Counted from the first letter of the stretch, positions 18,401-26,654 are shown. The stretch: DNA of 48,464 bases from Halomonas sp. ML-15 (GCF_014779595.1 NZ_JACXZT010000005.1:1-48464), one strand, 5' to 3'. Notes: generated from the letters alone by a model not told the origin. Numbers and translations: made by a program.

Positions 18401-18503
18401 CGCCGACGGCACCAGCTGCCGCCATCAGATCAAGGATGGCAGCGGTCGCGAGGCGGTGCATGTGGCGCGCCTGCTGGAGCAGGCGCTAGTGGACGTCGGC
18501 TGA
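15492..18503 (+). CDS. FAD- and Fe-S-binding D-2-hydroxyacid dehydrogenase, YdiJ-like
   Basis: This 1003-aa protein fuses a GlcD/D-lactate-dehydrogenase-like flavin half to a GlcF-like iron-sulfur half, as in E. coli YdiJ (about 1018 aa). The FAD-binding domain covers about residues 45-270 (VPVLARGAGTSQCGQ; CTIGGMTGNNSCGSRSIRYG; VGSEGTLGVS), and the oxidase C-domain carries HASVGALHVRPILDM and GAYSGEHGDG. Then come two Cys clusters: CNNNGHCRKFDAGTMCPSY (about 592-608) and CVSCKGCKRDCP (about 654-665), and CCG-type blocks LCCGRTY and SSCCGMAGSFGYEAEHY. It probably oxidises a D-2-hydroxy acid and feeds the respiratory chain; YdiJ-type enzymes are linked to D-2-hydroxyglutarate. Last gene of the operon, ending 4 bp from convergent fucD. 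Confidence 0.92.
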   Translation: MTSLSDKTQSRDAKVKPVTELAARLSRELQGEVLFDQASRGRYSTDASIYQVTPVGVVIPRHQADLGLALDIARDAKVPVLARGAGTSQCGQTVGEALVIDTTRYLKEVIEFDAEARTVVVEPGIVLDHLNAWLKPHGLWYPVDVSTSAQCTIGGMTGNNSCGSRSIRYGNMVHNVLGVEARLADGSEVALGFVDRLADGSPEQRLAERVKAIAERVGPEIREHFPKVLRRVGGYNLDLFDCQNPKPYDPDGRVNLAHLLVGSEGTLGVSRRITLRLSPLPQHKVLGVVNFPTFYQAMDFAQHIVKLDPTAVELVDRTMIDLSLENPAFRPVIEKALIGQPEAILLVEFAGLDEAAQRQALAGLNQLMGDLGLPDSVVDMPEAAEQKALWNVRKAGLNIMMSMKGDGKPVSFIEDCAVPLEYLAEYTDKLTQVFHRYGTEGTWYAHASVGALHVRPILDMRRDGAEKMREIAEQASALVREYKGAYSGEHGDGLCRGEWVAWQFGPTVNDAFREIKQLFDPENLFNPGKIVDTPKMDDARYFRFAKEYQAIPLTPVFDWSAWNVKRDPLSGEQTPPGTGGDATHGLAMAVEMCNNNGHCRKFDAGTMCPSYRITEDEQHLTRGRANTLRLVLSGQLGEEGLASDEVKETLDLCVSCKGCKRDCPTGVDMAKFKIEARSARARAKGLSWRDRMVGEMPRYAPWASRFAGLLNGVERVPFLARRVKQALKLAPQRALPVFDGNFLAAAEAPSGIAAGAREVLLFVDTFNNYMEGANAKAAKRVLEAAGYRVHLNVKQGQRPLCCGRTYLSSGQFDKAKAEARRTLDQLMPFVRRGVSIVGLEPSCLLTMRDEFLQYGFGDEAQALSEAAYLFEEFLVEARAADQLPLALKALPHKRAMLHGHCHQKAFDALRPVEQVLGWIPELEVETITSSCCGMAGSFGYEAEHYDASLKMAELSLLPAIREADSDAVVVADGTSCRHQIKDGSGREAVHVARLLEQALVDVG

Positions 18504-18507
18504 GGGG

Positions 18508-19806
18508 TCAGTGCGTCTGCCAGGCGGGGCCGTCCGGATAGACGTGATCCGCCAGTGACTCGGGCTTGAGGGTAATGCTGTAGCCCGGTGCGGTGGGCAC
18601 CTGGTAGTGGCCGTTGCGGATCACGACCGGGTGCTCGAAGTGCTCGTGCAGGTGGTCGACGTACTCGAGGATGCGCCCCTCCAGCGAACCGGAGACGGCG
18701 ATATAGTCGAACAGCGACACATGCTGAACGTATTCGCACAGTCCGACCCCGCCGGCGTGGGGGCATACCGGCACGCCAAACTTGGCGGCCATCAGCAGCA
18801 CCACGATGACCTCGTTGAGGCCGCCGAGACGCGCTGCATCGAGCTGGCAGTAGTCGATGGCATCGGCCTGCAGCAGCTGCTTGAACATCACCCGATTGTG
18901 GCAGTGCTCGCCGGTGGCCACACCGATCGAGCCCAGCCGGTGGCGAATCTCGGCATGGCCGAGGATATCGTCGGGGCTGGTCGGCTCCTCGATCCATAGC
19001 GGGTCGAATTCGGCCAGCTGGCGCATATTGGCGATGGCTTCATCGACATCCCACATCTGGTTGGCGTCCATCATCAGCGCGCGCTCCCAGCCGATCTCCT
19101 CGCGCAGAATCTGCGCGCGGCGGCGATCCTCTTCGAGATTGCCGCCGACTTTCTGCTTGAAGTGGGTCCAGCCTTCGGCCAGCGCCTCCTGCGCCAGGCG
19201 TCGCACCTTATCGTCCGAATAGCCGAGCCAGCCCGCCGAGGTGGTGTAGCCGGGGTAGCCGTGCTCATGCATCTCGGCTTCGCGGGCCTCGCGCCCGGCA
19301 GTCTGGCGCTTGAGCAGGCCCAGCGCCTCCTGCGGCGTCATGACATCGCTGACGAAGCGGAAATCGAGGCAGCTGACCAGCTGTTCCGGCGACATATCCA
19401 CCAGCAGCTTCCACACCGGCTTGCCTTCCGATTTCGCCCACAGGTCCCAGATGGCATTGACGATGGCGGCGGTGGCCAGGTGAATGACGCCCTTCTCGGG
19501 GCCGGTCCAGCGCAACTGGCTATCGCCGCTGGTGATCCGGCGCCAGAAGGTGCCCATGTCTGCGGTGATCGCCTCCAGCGTCTCTCCCTCGACCAGGTAG
19601 GCGAGGGACTCCACCGCCTTGACGCAGAGTTCGTTGCCGCGGCCAATGGTGAAGGTCAGGCCGTGGCCCTCGAGGCCGGTATCGGTATGCAGGATGACAT
19701 AGGTGGCAGAGTAGTCGGGGGCGGCGTTCATGGCATCGGAGCCGTCCAGCGAGCGCGAGGTGGGAAAGCGAATATCCTGAACCGTCAGGTGGGTGATCGT
19801 CGTCAT
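18508..19806 (-). CDS. fucD: L-fuconate dehydratase
   Basis: This enolase-superfamily enzyme dehydrates L-fuconate to 2-keto-3-deoxy-L-fuconate in the non-phosphorylating L-fucose route. The 432-aa protein is close in motif and length to Xanthomonas FucD: DYSATYVILHTDTGLEGHG, FTIGRGNEL, SQLRWTGPEKGVIHLA, the catalytic K-x-K in HFKQKVGGN, metal ligands in MDANQMW, WIEEPTSPDD and GEHCHNRV, and the catalytic His in CPHAGGVGLCEYVQH. TTAGGAGAGATTC gives a good ribosome site at 19806. No other L-fucose pathway gene is in the window. It follows the lctP-type permease in the same direction, with a hairpin between. Confidence 0.93.
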   Translation of the reverse strand: MTTITHLTVQDIRFPTSRSLDGSDAMNAAPDYSATYVILHTDTGLEGHGLTFTIGRGNELCVKAVESLAYLVEGETLEAITADMGTFWRRITSGDSQLRWTGPEKGVIHLATAAIVNAIWDLWAKSEGKPVWKLLVDMSPEQLVSCLDFRFVSDVMTPQEALGLLKRQTAGREAREAEMHEHGYPGYTTSAGWLGYSDDKVRRLAQEALAEGWTHFKQKVGGNLEEDRRRAQILREEIGWERALMMDANQMWDVDEAIANMRQLAEFDPLWIEEPTSPDDILGHAEIRHRLGSIGVATGEHCHNRVMFKQLLQADAIDYCQLDAARLGGLNEVIVVLLMAAKFGVPVCPHAGGVGLCEYVQHVSLFDYIAVSGSLEGRILEYVDHLHEHFEHPVVIRNGHYQVPTAPGYSITLKPESLADHVYPDGPAWQTH

Positions 19807-19833
19807 GAATCTCTCCTAAGGTGTCATACTGTA

Positions 19834-19842
19834 ATACTAGTC
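19834..19842. promoter_or_regulatory. ATACTAGTC element upstream of fucD
   Basis: ATACTAGTC lies 28 bp upstream of the fucD start. The identical 9-mer recurs at 22894-22902 upstream of the GntR gene at 22947. These are the only two copies I found by eye, both in promoter positions, so this may be a half-operator of that regulator. Confidence 0.3.
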
Positions 19843-19869
19843 TGCCAGTTGCCTAGGCCGCAAACGACA

Positions 19870-19893
19870 GCGCCCCACCAGAAGGTGGGGCGC
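19870..19893 (-). terminator. Hairpin between lctP-type permease and fucD
   Basis: GCGCCCCACC pairs perfectly with GGTGGGGCGC around an AGAA loop, 30 bp past the permease stop. The T-run is poor (TGTCGTTTG on the minus strand), so it may end only part of the transcripts and let some continue into fucD. Confidence 0.55.
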
Positions 19894-19923
19894 AGGTCGT
19901 ACTACTACCTCAACGAGGCGGGG

Positions 19924-21621
19924 TTAATTGCCCATCAGCGGATCCGTGACACCGATCACATAGAAGGCGATCAGGGCGATGATGCCGGTGAAGGTCAGGT
20001 AGTAGATCGTTGGCAAGATGGTCTTGCGGATCGTCGTACCCTCGCGGCCCAGCAGGCCAACGGTGGCGGACGCCGCGACCACGTTGTGGATGGCGATCAT
20101 ATTACCCGCCGCGGCACCTACCGCCTGCAGGGCGACCATCATGGCCGTGGAGACCCCGAGCTGCTCGGCGACGTTGAACTGGAACTCGGCGAGCATCAGG
20201 TTGGCGGCGGTGTTGGAGCCGGCGATGAAGGCGCCGAGACCACCTACGGCAGGTGCGAACAGCGGATAGACGCCGCCTACGCTGTCGGCCACGAACTGCG
20301 CCATGGCCACCGGCATCGAGACCAGATCCGAGCCGTTGACGCCGGAGTTGATCAGGATCCGCACCATCGGGATGGTGAAGATCAGCACAAAGCCAGCGCC
20401 AATGATGGTCTTGCTCGACTCACCGAAGGCTTTCTGCAGCTCAGATACCTTCATGCGGTGGATCAGTGCGGTGAGCAGCACCACAAACACCAGGATGCCG
20501 CCCGGCAGGTATAGCGGCGCTATCGCACCCGATACGCCGGCTTCACCCAGAATGTTGTTCCAGCTGAGCATCACCGAGTTAAGCGCTTCGCGGACGGGCT
20601 CCACGGTGCGCGAGATCACCAGCAGCACGGCCAGCAGTACGTAGGGCACCCAGCCCATAAAGGTCGACAGCGGCTTCTTGCCGACGATGTCGTCCATCTT
20701 GATTTCGAGATTGCCGATCCACTCGTCGAGCCACTGCTCGCGGGGTGGGAAGTCCCAGGTATCTTTGGGAATCAGGAAGCCGCGACGTGCCGCCGGAACA
20801 ACGATGGCGAGACCCACCATGGCACCGATCATCGACGGGAACTCCGGACCCAGCAGTACACCGGCGAGCATGTAGGGCACCACGAAGGCGACACCGGCGA
20901 AGATCGCAAAGGGCGCGATCGACAGGCCCTCCTTCCACGAGCGGTTGGCGCCGAAGAAGCGCACCATGATCACCACCATGATCAGCGGCATCAGTACACC
21001 GACGATACCGTGGATGATCGCCACTTCCGCGGCAATCAAGCGGAAGTACTCGGTCCAGGTGGCACCGTCGGCGGCCAGACGCTCGGTAATGGCGCTCTGG
21101 TTTACACCACCGGTGACGCCGACCACGATCGGCGTGCCCACCGCGCCGAAGGAGACTGGAGTAGACTGGATCATCATGCCGACGACAACGGCGGCGAGGG
21201 CCGGGAAGCCGAGGGCCACCATCAGCGGCGCGGCCACGGCGGCGGGGGTGCCGAACCCGGAGGCGCCTTCGATGAAGCAGCCGAACAGCCACGCCACGAT
21301 GATCGCCTGGACGCGGCGGTCAGGGCTGATACCGGAGAAGCCGTTGCGGATCGCCGCAATGCCCCCCGAGTACTTCATGGCGTTGAGCAGCAGGATGGCA
21401 CCGAAGATGATCCACAGGATCGACACGGTGAGGATCAGCCCCTGCAGCGAGGAGGCCACGACCCGAGTGAAGGTCATGTCCCAGGCCACCAGGGCGATCA
21501 GGGCGGAGACCACGAAGACGATCGGCATGGCCACCTTGGCGGCCATGCGGAAGCCTATCAGCAGTACACCGGCCAACAGCAATGGCGTGAACGCCAATAG
21601 CGCGAGTACAGAGTCATTCAT
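19924..21621 (-). CDS. LctP-family L-lactate/glycolate permease
   Basis: This 565-aa inner-membrane protein belongs to the LctP family, whose characterised members are LldP (L-lactate) and GlcA (glycolate), both 2-hydroxy-monocarboxylate:proton symporters. It has about 12-14 hydrophobic segments and family blocks such as [54 protein letters not shown] and [24 protein letters not shown]. Both readings suit the location: glycolate for the glcDEFG operon 12 kb away, or L-lactate, an end product of L-fuconate breakdown, for fucD just downstream. GAGGA upstream of 21621 supports the start. Confidence 0.92.
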   Translation of the reverse strand: MNDSVLALLAFTPLLLAGVLLIGFRMAAKVAMPIVFVVSALIALVAWDMTFTRVVASSLQGLILTVSILWIIFGAILLLNAMKYSGGIAAIRNGFSGISPDRRVQAIIVAWLFGCFIEGASGFGTPAAVAAPLMVALGFPALAAVVVGMMIQSTPVSFGAVGTPIVVGVTGGVNQSAITERLAADGATWTEYFRLIAAEVAIIHGIVGVLMPLIMVVIMVRFFGANRSWKEGLSIAPFAIFAGVAFVVPYMLAGVLLGPEFPSMIGAMVGLAIVVPAARRGFLIPKDTWDFPPREQWLDEWIGNLEIKMDDIVGKKPLSTFMGWVPYVLLAVLLVISRTVEPVREALNSVMLSWNNILGEAGVSGAIAPLYLPGGILVFVVLLTALIHRMKVSELQKAFGESSKTIIGAGFVLIFTIPMVRILINSGVNGSDLVSMPVAMAQFVADSVGGVYPLFAPAVGGLGAFIAGSNTAANLMLAEFQFNVAEQLGVSTAMMVALQAVGAAAGNMIAIHNVVAASATVGLLGREGTTIRKTILPTIYYLTFTGIIALIAFYVIGVTDPLMGN

Positions 21622-22032
21622 GAGGCAAGATTCCTCTTGTTTTTCTCAAGCATCGTGTGCGATGCCTGCAACGGGAGCGAGACGCTTGCGTGTTCTAAGG
21701 AGATCAGCCTTGGCTGATCTTCCGACGAACCGCCGCCATGGACGGGTAGGGGCAAGATAATCGCTTTAGGGATATCGATGCCACTCTTGGATAATTGGTA
21801 TGACCACTGTGGTTTTGGCTCGCCATTCATTTTTAATATATTGAAATATAAGGATAAATTCTGATTTTTAGAGAGAGGGTTCGCACCTTTTCGGTATGCT
21901 GATGACTACCGCGTTCGACTAATGGACAATGGGTTGTATCAGTTGATGGGATGAGGCGCGGGTTGGTAATAGGCTGCAACTAATGCTCTGATTGAGCGAA
22001 ATGATAAAGCAATCGTCGAGGAGAAAATCGAG
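21622..22032. other. 411-bp divergent intergenic region
   Basis: No gene is evident. The region holds the promoters of the permease (minus) and the glutathione transferase (plus). It contains a 20-bp near-perfect palindrome at 21701-21720 and a markedly AT-rich stretch at 21828-21875 (TTTTTAATATATTGAAATAT) that may mark promoter or regulator-binding DNA. Confidence 0.5.
21701..21720. promoter_or_regulatory. Palindrome in the permease leader
   Basis: AGATCAGCCTTGGCTGATCT is an inverted repeat of 9 bp per arm with a 2-bp centre, 80 bp upstream of the permease start. So small a centre favours a dimeric protein-binding site over an RNA hairpin. No local regulator gene adjoins it. Confidence 0.45.
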
Positions 22033-22740
22033 ATGTTACCTGTGCTATACGACCTTAGTGGCAAGGATGATCGGCTGCGCTTTTCGCCCTATTGCTGGCG
22101 AGTAAAGTTGGCCCTGGCGCATAAAGGCATAGAGGTCGAGACGCGCCCTTGGCACTTCGTTGACAAGGAGGCGCTGGCGTTTTCCGGGCAGGGCCTGGTG
22201 CCGGTGCTGGTCGACGGCGATGAGGTGGTCTGCGACAGCTACGCGATCATGCGCTACCTCGACCGCGCCTATCCTGCTGCGCCACTGTTCGGCGATGAGC
22301 ACGCCGAGGCCAGGGCGCGCTTCTTCAAGTTCTATGCCGAGCGTTCGCTGGCACCGGCGATCATGCGCACCATCATCATGGATCTGCTCAACGCGGTGCA
22401 TCCCGGAGACCAGGCGTATTTCCGCGAAACCCGTGAAAAGCGCTTTGGGCGCAGCCTCGAGGACTTCCACTCGCCGAGCCGAGGCCTGACGCAGCTCGAT
22501 ACCGCCCTCGAGCCGCTACGCGGGCGGCTGGAAGAGAGCGATTTCCTCGACGGCGAGGCGCCGGCCGCGGCCGACTATCTGGTGTTTGCCACCTTTATGT
22601 GGGCGCGGGTGGTATCGGCGGCAGATCTGGTGTCGAACGCCGACCCTGTCTACGCATGGCTCGAGCGCATGCTCGATCTTCACGACGGCCTGTGTCGAGC
22701 GGCGCCGCGGATCGTGGATATTCCCGACGGCTATCGCTGA
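22033..22740 (+). CDS. Glutathione S-transferase family protein
   Basis: This 235-aa protein has an N-terminal thioredoxin-like glutathione-binding domain (residues about 1-80) with FSPYCWRVKLALAHKGI as active-site region, GLVPVLVDGDEVVCDSYAIMRYLD as the cis-Pro/Ser part, and a helical C-terminal domain. It resembles the LigE-like beta-etherase branch of GST-type proteins, but no lignin-related gene lies nearby, so the substrate is open. A strong GAGGAGAAAATCGAG ribosome region precedes the ATG. It is a single-gene unit followed by two hairpin terminators. Confidence 0.88.
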   Translation: MLPVLYDLSGKDDRLRFSPYCWRVKLALAHKGIEVETRPWHFVDKEALAFSGQGLVPVLVDGDEVVCDSYAIMRYLDRAYPAAPLFGDEHAEARARFFKFYAERSLAPAIMRTIIMDLLNAVHPGDQAYFRETREKRFGRSLEDFHSPSRGLTQLDTALEPLRGRLEESDFLDGEAPAAADYLVFATFMWARVVSAADLVSNADPVYAWLERMLDLHDGLCRAAPRIVDIPDGYR

Positions 22741-22751
22741 TCGATCGTCGA

Positions 22752-22775
22752 GTCAGGCGCTCGCCTGACATTTTT
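22752..22775 (+). terminator. Rho-independent terminator of the GST gene
   Basis: GTCAGGC pairs with GCCTGAC around a GCTC loop and is followed by ATTTTT, a standard intrinsic terminator 12 bp after the GST stop codon. Confidence 0.85.
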
Positions 22776-22781
22776 CTCCCA

Positions 22782-22808
22782 CCGATGGCCCGCTTAGCGG
22801 GCCATCGG
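22782..22808 (+). terminator. Second hairpin after the GST gene
   Basis: A perfect 12-bp stem (CCGATGGCCCGC / GCGGGCCATCGG, TTA loop) follows the first terminator by 6 bp and ends in CATTTAT. A tandem terminator would insulate the GntR promoter downstream. Confidence 0.7.
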
Positions 22809-22893
22809 CATTTATATGCAGGTAAGTCTCTAGGCCAGCCGGTTAGACCAATGTCTAGCCGGCTCAGGCTTTCGCGGCACTGAACTAACTACC

Positions 22894-22902
22894 ATACTAG
22901 TC
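22894..22902. promoter_or_regulatory. ATACTAGTC element upstream of the GntR gene
   Basis: This is the second copy of the 9-mer seen upstream of fucD, 45 bp before the GntR start, suitable for autoregulation. The surrounding CATACTAGTCATATC is AT-rich. Functional assignment is inference. Confidence 0.3.
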
Positions 22903-22946
22903 ATATCAGATAGCCGGACGCAGGCGCCGGCAGACAAGAGAGGCCT

Positions 22947-23684
22947 ATGAACACGACCCTCAAGACGCTTTGGCAAGAGACCAACGACACCGAGTCGGTG
23001 CGTCAGCGGCTCTATCAGGTGCTACGCCAATCGATCATTCACATGGTGCTGGCGCCGGGGCAGGCGCTGTCGGAAAAGGAGATCGCCGATACCTTCGCCG
23101 TCAGCCGTCAGCCAGTGCGTGAGGCATTTATACGCCTCTCCGAGGCGGGCCTGGTCGAGGTGCGCCCCCAGCGCGGTACCTATGTGGTGAAGATCTCACA
23201 GCGCGCGGTGCTGGAGGCACGCTTCGTGCGTGAAGCGATTGAGGTCGCGGTGGTGCGCAGTGCAGCGGCCAAGGGCTTGAAGGCAGCAGACCTGTCTGAG
23301 TTGCATGAGCTGCTGGAGCGTCAGCGCCGCTGCGTCGATCCCCACGATTTCGACCGTTTCTACCGTCTCGACGAGGTATTCCACCGGACCTTGGCGCTCT
23401 CCATCGGCCAGCAGGCGGCGTGGAAGGTGACCCAGGAGGTGAAGGCGCAGTTCGATCGGGTGCGCTATCTCAGCGTTCCCGACAGCACGCCGATACCGCG
23501 CCTGATCGATCAGCACGCGGCCATCGTGGACGCCATCGAGGCGCGCAACGTGGAAGGTGCAGAGCAGGCCATGCGCTTGCATCAGCGCGAGATACTGCAG
23601 TCGCTGCCGGATCTGGTGCGGCGCTTCCCGGAGATGTTCGAAGTCCAGCACACCGACTCGCTGATCATGGAGGCGAGCCAATGA
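22947..23684 (+). CDS. GntR-family (FCD) regulator of the uronate block
   Basis: The 245-aa protein has a GntR winged HTH at about residues 18-85 (RQRLYQVLRQSIIHMVLAPGQALSEKEI; FAVSRQPVREAFIRLSEAGLVEV) and an FCD effector domain (EVFHRTLALSIGQQAAWKV; LIDQHAAIVDAIEARN). It is co-oriented with and 81 bp ahead of the TRAP 2 binding-protein gene and the uronate genes beyond it, so it is the probable local repressor with a sugar acid as inducer, in the manner of UxuR/ExuR. A short hairpin (CCCACT/AGTGGG, 23705-23720) sits between this gene and TRAP 2. Confidence 0.87.
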   Translation: MNTTLKTLWQETNDTESVRQRLYQVLRQSIIHMVLAPGQALSEKEIADTFAVSRQPVREAFIRLSEAGLVEVRPQRGTYVVKISQRAVLEARFVREAIEVAVVRSAAAKGLKAADLSELHELLERQRRCVDPHDFDRFYRLDEVFHRTLALSIGQQAAWKVTQEVKAQFDRVRYLSVPDSTPIPRLIDQHAAIVDAIEARNVEGAEQAMRLHQREILQSLPDLVRRFPEMFEVQHTDSLIMEASQ

Positions 23685-23765
23685 GGGCCGAGCACGCTGC
23701 TGCCCCCACTGGATAGTGGGCATCCGGCTAGATGCAACAACGACAACGCACGTCAGGAGGGATGT

Positions 23766-24725
23766 ATGAAGATAAAAGGACTTGCCTTGGCTATCGCCTT
23801 GGCGGCGGGGGCCAACCAGGCTCATGCCACTTACCAGTTGAATCTGTCGTCGGCGCTCAGTTCCCAGGACCCCATCGTCCAGGCCATGGAGAGCGCCAAG
23901 CAGGCGATCGAAGAGCGCTCCGACGGCGAGCTGACGATCCAGGTCTTTCCCAACAGCCAGCTCGGCTCCGACGAGGATGTGGTGGAGCAGATCCGCAGCG
24001 GCGCCAATATCGCCATCCTGATCGATGCCGGCCGACTCTCCGAGTACCAGCCGGAGCTGGGCATCCTCAGCGCGCCCTACCTGGTAGAGGACCACAGCGA
24101 CTATGCGCAGATCACCTCATCCGACCTCTACCTCGATTGGGTCGAGGGCCTGGCCGACGGCAGCGGTCTGCGGCTGCTCAACTACAACTGGTTTCAGGGC
24201 TCACGCCAGATGCTGACCCAGAGCCCGGTCGAGTCGCCGGAGGATCTGCGTGGTGTACGCGTACGCACCATCAACTCGCCGGTGTGGGTCAAGACCATCG
24301 AGGCCATGGGTGCCACGCCCACGCCGCTGCCCTGGTCCGAGGTCTACTCGGCGCTGCAGCTTGGCTCGATCGATGGCGCCGAGGCCCAGTTGACCGCGGC
24401 CGAAGGCCAGAACCTGCATGAAGTCATCAGCCATATCGCCCTGACTGGCCATATCCATCTGATGACCGGCATCGCCACGTCCGAGCAGTGGTATCAGTCG
24501 CTGCCGGAAGAGCTGCAGGTAATTCTCGATGAAGAACTTCGCAAGGCGGGCGAGGAGGCAAGCCAGGCCACTGCCGATGCCCAGGATGCCGTGCGTGAGC
24601 GCATGGAAGCGGAAGGCGTGACCTTCAGCGAAGTGGATATCGAGGTGTTCCGCGAGCGCGTCGACGGGGTCTATGAGGAGCTCGGCTACGACGAGTATCG
24701 CGAGCGGCTGATTTCAGGCGAGTAG
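23766..24725 (+). CDS. TRAP transporter substrate-binding protein (2)
   Basis: This 319-aa periplasmic binding protein has a signal peptide (LALAIALAAGANQAHA, cleaved before TYQ) and the DctP fold. The carboxylate-binding Arg is in LRGVRVRTINSP, followed by PLPWSEVYSALQLGSIDGAEAQ. GGAGGGATGT gives a strong ribosome site. In sequence it pairs best with the TRAP 4 binding protein (shared pattern IRSGANIAILIDAGRLS / ARVGANVSTLTDAGPLG and NWFQG), suggesting related ligands. Position ahead of uxaC suggests a hexuronate or aldonate. Confidence 0.92.
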   Translation: MKIKGLALAIALAAGANQAHATYQLNLSSALSSQDPIVQAMESAKQAIEERSDGELTIQVFPNSQLGSDEDVVEQIRSGANIAILIDAGRLSEYQPELGILSAPYLVEDHSDYAQITSSDLYLDWVEGLADGSGLRLLNYNWFQGSRQMLTQSPVESPEDLRGVRVRTINSPVWVKTIEAMGATPTPLPWSEVYSALQLGSIDGAEAQLTAAEGQNLHEVISHIALTGHIHLMTGIATSEQWYQSLPEELQVILDEELRKAGEEASQATADAQDAVRERMEAEGVTFSEVDIEVFRERVDGVYEELGYDEYRERLISGE

Positions 24726-24756
24726 GGACGATTCTTGCTTGACCTGACAGGAGTGG

Positions 24757-24774
24757 GGCCGGCATGCGCCGGCC
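24757..24774 (+). other. Intergenic hairpin after the binding-protein gene
   Basis: GGCCGGC pairs with GCCGGCC around an ATGC loop, 32 bp after the TRAP 2 binding-protein stop and before dctQ. There is no T-run. Same position as the hairpins in TRAP 1 and TRAP 3. Confidence 0.6.
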
Positions 24775-24843
24775 GCTGCCTCTCACCCTTTACTGCAGCA
24801 ACATTTCACCGCAGACAACGGAATCGACGTTCGAGGACCTCCC

Positions 24844-25335
24844 ATGTGGCGTTGGTACGATCGAATCGAGGAGTGGCTGGCGATTGCGCTGCTTGGCGGC
24901 ACGTCGCTGACCATGCTGGCCAGCTCGACGGCCCGTGCGCTGGGACAGCCCTTCGCCGGCGGCGCCGAGCTGGCCCAGTTCCTGTTTATCTGGACCGCCG
25001 TGCTGGGCGCGGATATCACCTTGCGCCGCGGTGGACAGGTGCGTATCGACGCCCTGGCGGTACGCTTGCCGCTGCCGCTGCAGCGGCTGGTGACGAGCTT
25101 CTGCCTGCTCCTGATGATGCTCTTCCTGGCGCTGCTGGTGTGGCATGGCTTCCCGCTGGCGCTCTCCAACTGGCAGCGTCCCATGGGCGTCGCCGGGCTG
25201 AGCTACGGCTATATCACCCTGGCCCTGCCGGTCGGTGCCACGCTGATGATGGTGTCGCTGGTGCGTCGCATTATTGCGCAAGGCATCCTCGGCAGCCTGG
25301 TGGCCGATGACGAGATCGTGGAGGAGACGCTATGA
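24844..25335 (+). CDS. TRAP transporter small permease, DctQ (2)
   Basis: The 163-aa protein has four hydrophobic segments and the DctQ block ELAQFLFIWTAVLGADITLRRGGQVRID (about residues 40-68). GAGGACCTCCC supplies the ribosome site. The stop overlaps the next start as ATGA, coupling it to DctM. Confidence 0.9.
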   Translation: MWRWYDRIEEWLAIALLGGTSLTMLASSTARALGQPFAGGAELAQFLFIWTAVLGADITLRRGGQVRIDALAVRLPLPLQRLVTSFCLLLMMLFLALLVWHGFPLALSNWQRPMGVAGLSYGYITLALPVGATLMMVSLVRRIIAQGILGSLVADDEIVEETL

Positions 25336-26621
25336 CCGCTGCCCTGCTGCTTGGGCTCGGCCTGCTGTTGATGGCGATTGGCATGCCCGTCGCCTTTGCG
25401 ATCGGTATTGCGGGCTTCACCTACTTCTTTCTGCCCGACACCTTTTTGCCGGTCAATATCGGCCCACAGCGCATCGTCTCCGCCACCCAGTCCTTCCCGC
25501 TGCTGGCGGTGCCGCTGTTCATCTTCATCGGGCATCTGATGAATGCCAGCGGTATCACGCCGCGGCTGATGCGGCTCTCCACCCTGCTGGCGGGCTGGAT
25601 GAGCGGCGGCCTGGCCCAGGCCAGTATCGTGCTCAGCACCCTCATGGGCGGCGTATCCGGTTCGGCGGTGGCCGATGCCGCCATGCAGTCCCGGGTGCTG
25701 GGGCAGGGCATGATCAAGGGGGGATACAGCCCCGGCTTCTCGGGGGCCGTGCTCTCCATCGGTGGCCTGATCACCGCCACCATCCCACCGAGCATCGGCC
25801 TGATCCTGTACGGCTACCTCGGCGAGGTGTCCATCGGCCGGCTCTTTATCGCCGGCCTGGTGCCCGGCTTCCTGCTGATGGTGGCGCTGATGGTGACCAC
25901 CTACTTCGTTGCCAAACGGCGCGGCTATGCGCCGGTGCGGGAAAGTCGGCCCTCGGGGCGTGAGGTGCTGACGGCGGCGCGGGCGAGTATCTGGGCGCTA
26001 CTGTTCCCGGTGTGGTTGCTGGTGGGGATCCGCTACGGGCTGTTCACGCCATCCGAGGCGGGCGCCTTCGCGGTCGCCTATGCCTTGGTGGTGGGCTGCG
26101 TCATCCATCGTGAGATGGGCGTCAAGGAGATCCTCGCGGCGATGCATGCCAGCGTGCGCGATATCGGCATGATCATGCTGATCATCATGTTCTCGGGAAT
26201 CATCGGCTATGTGGTCTCCTTCGAGCGGGTGCCGCAGACCATCGCCGAGCTGACGCTGGGCGTCTTTGACAGTCAGATCGCGCTGCTGCTGACCCTGGCG
26301 GTGCTGCTGGTGTGCCTCGGCATGCTGCTCGAGGCCACCGTGGTGGTGATGCTGCTGACACCGATCCTGGTGCCGGTGATCAAGGCGGCGGGCATCGATC
26401 CGGTGCACTTCGGTTTGCTGATGATGACCCTGGTGACCTTCGGCGGCATGACACCCCCGGTCGGCATCTCCATGTATACCGTGTGCGGCATCCTGCGCTG
26501 CTCCTTTATCGACTATAGCCGCGAGCTGGTGCCCTTTGCCCTGGCAGTACTCGTGGTGGTGCTGGGCATCATCCTGTTCCCCGACATCGTGCTGTTCCTG
26601 CCCAACTGGCTGATGGGCTGA
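25332..26621 (+). CDS. TRAP transporter large permease, DctM (2)
   Basis: The 429-aa protein is the channel subunit of TRAP 2, with about 12 hydrophobic segments and blocks SFPLLAVPLFIFIGHLMNAS, LMGGVSGSAVADAAMQSRV, TIPPSIGLILYGYLGEVSIG and VTFGGMTPPVGISMYTV. It shares its specific signatures (QRIVSATQSFPLL, AMQSRVLG) with the TRAP 4 DctM more than with TRAP 1 or 3, matching the pattern of the binding proteins. Confidence 0.94.
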   Translation: MTAALLLGLGLLLMAIGMPVAFAIGIAGFTYFFLPDTFLPVNIGPQRIVSATQSFPLLAVPLFIFIGHLMNASGITPRLMRLSTLLAGWMSGGLAQASIVLSTLMGGVSGSAVADAAMQSRVLGQGMIKGGYSPGFSGAVLSIGGLITATIPPSIGLILYGYLGEVSIGRLFIAGLVPGFLLMVALMVTTYFVAKRRGYAPVRESRPSGREVLTAARASIWALLFPVWLLVGIRYGLFTPSEAGAFAVAYALVVGCVIHREMGVKEILAAMHASVRDIGMIMLIIMFSGIIGYVVSFERVPQTIAELTLGVFDSQIALLLTLAVLLVCLGMLLEATVVVMLLTPILVPVIKAAGIDPVHFGLLMMTLVTFGGMTPPVGISMYTVCGILRCSFIDYSRELVPFALAVLVVVLGIILFPDIVLFLPNWLMG

Positions 26622-26654
26622 ATATGCTCAAGCCCGACTACGACGGAGTCTGTC

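Noticed and set aside
18957-19015. GAATTC inside fucD as another copy of the TTGAATTC motif
   Set aside because: It lies in coding sequence and lacks the AT-rich flanks shared by the three intergenic copies.
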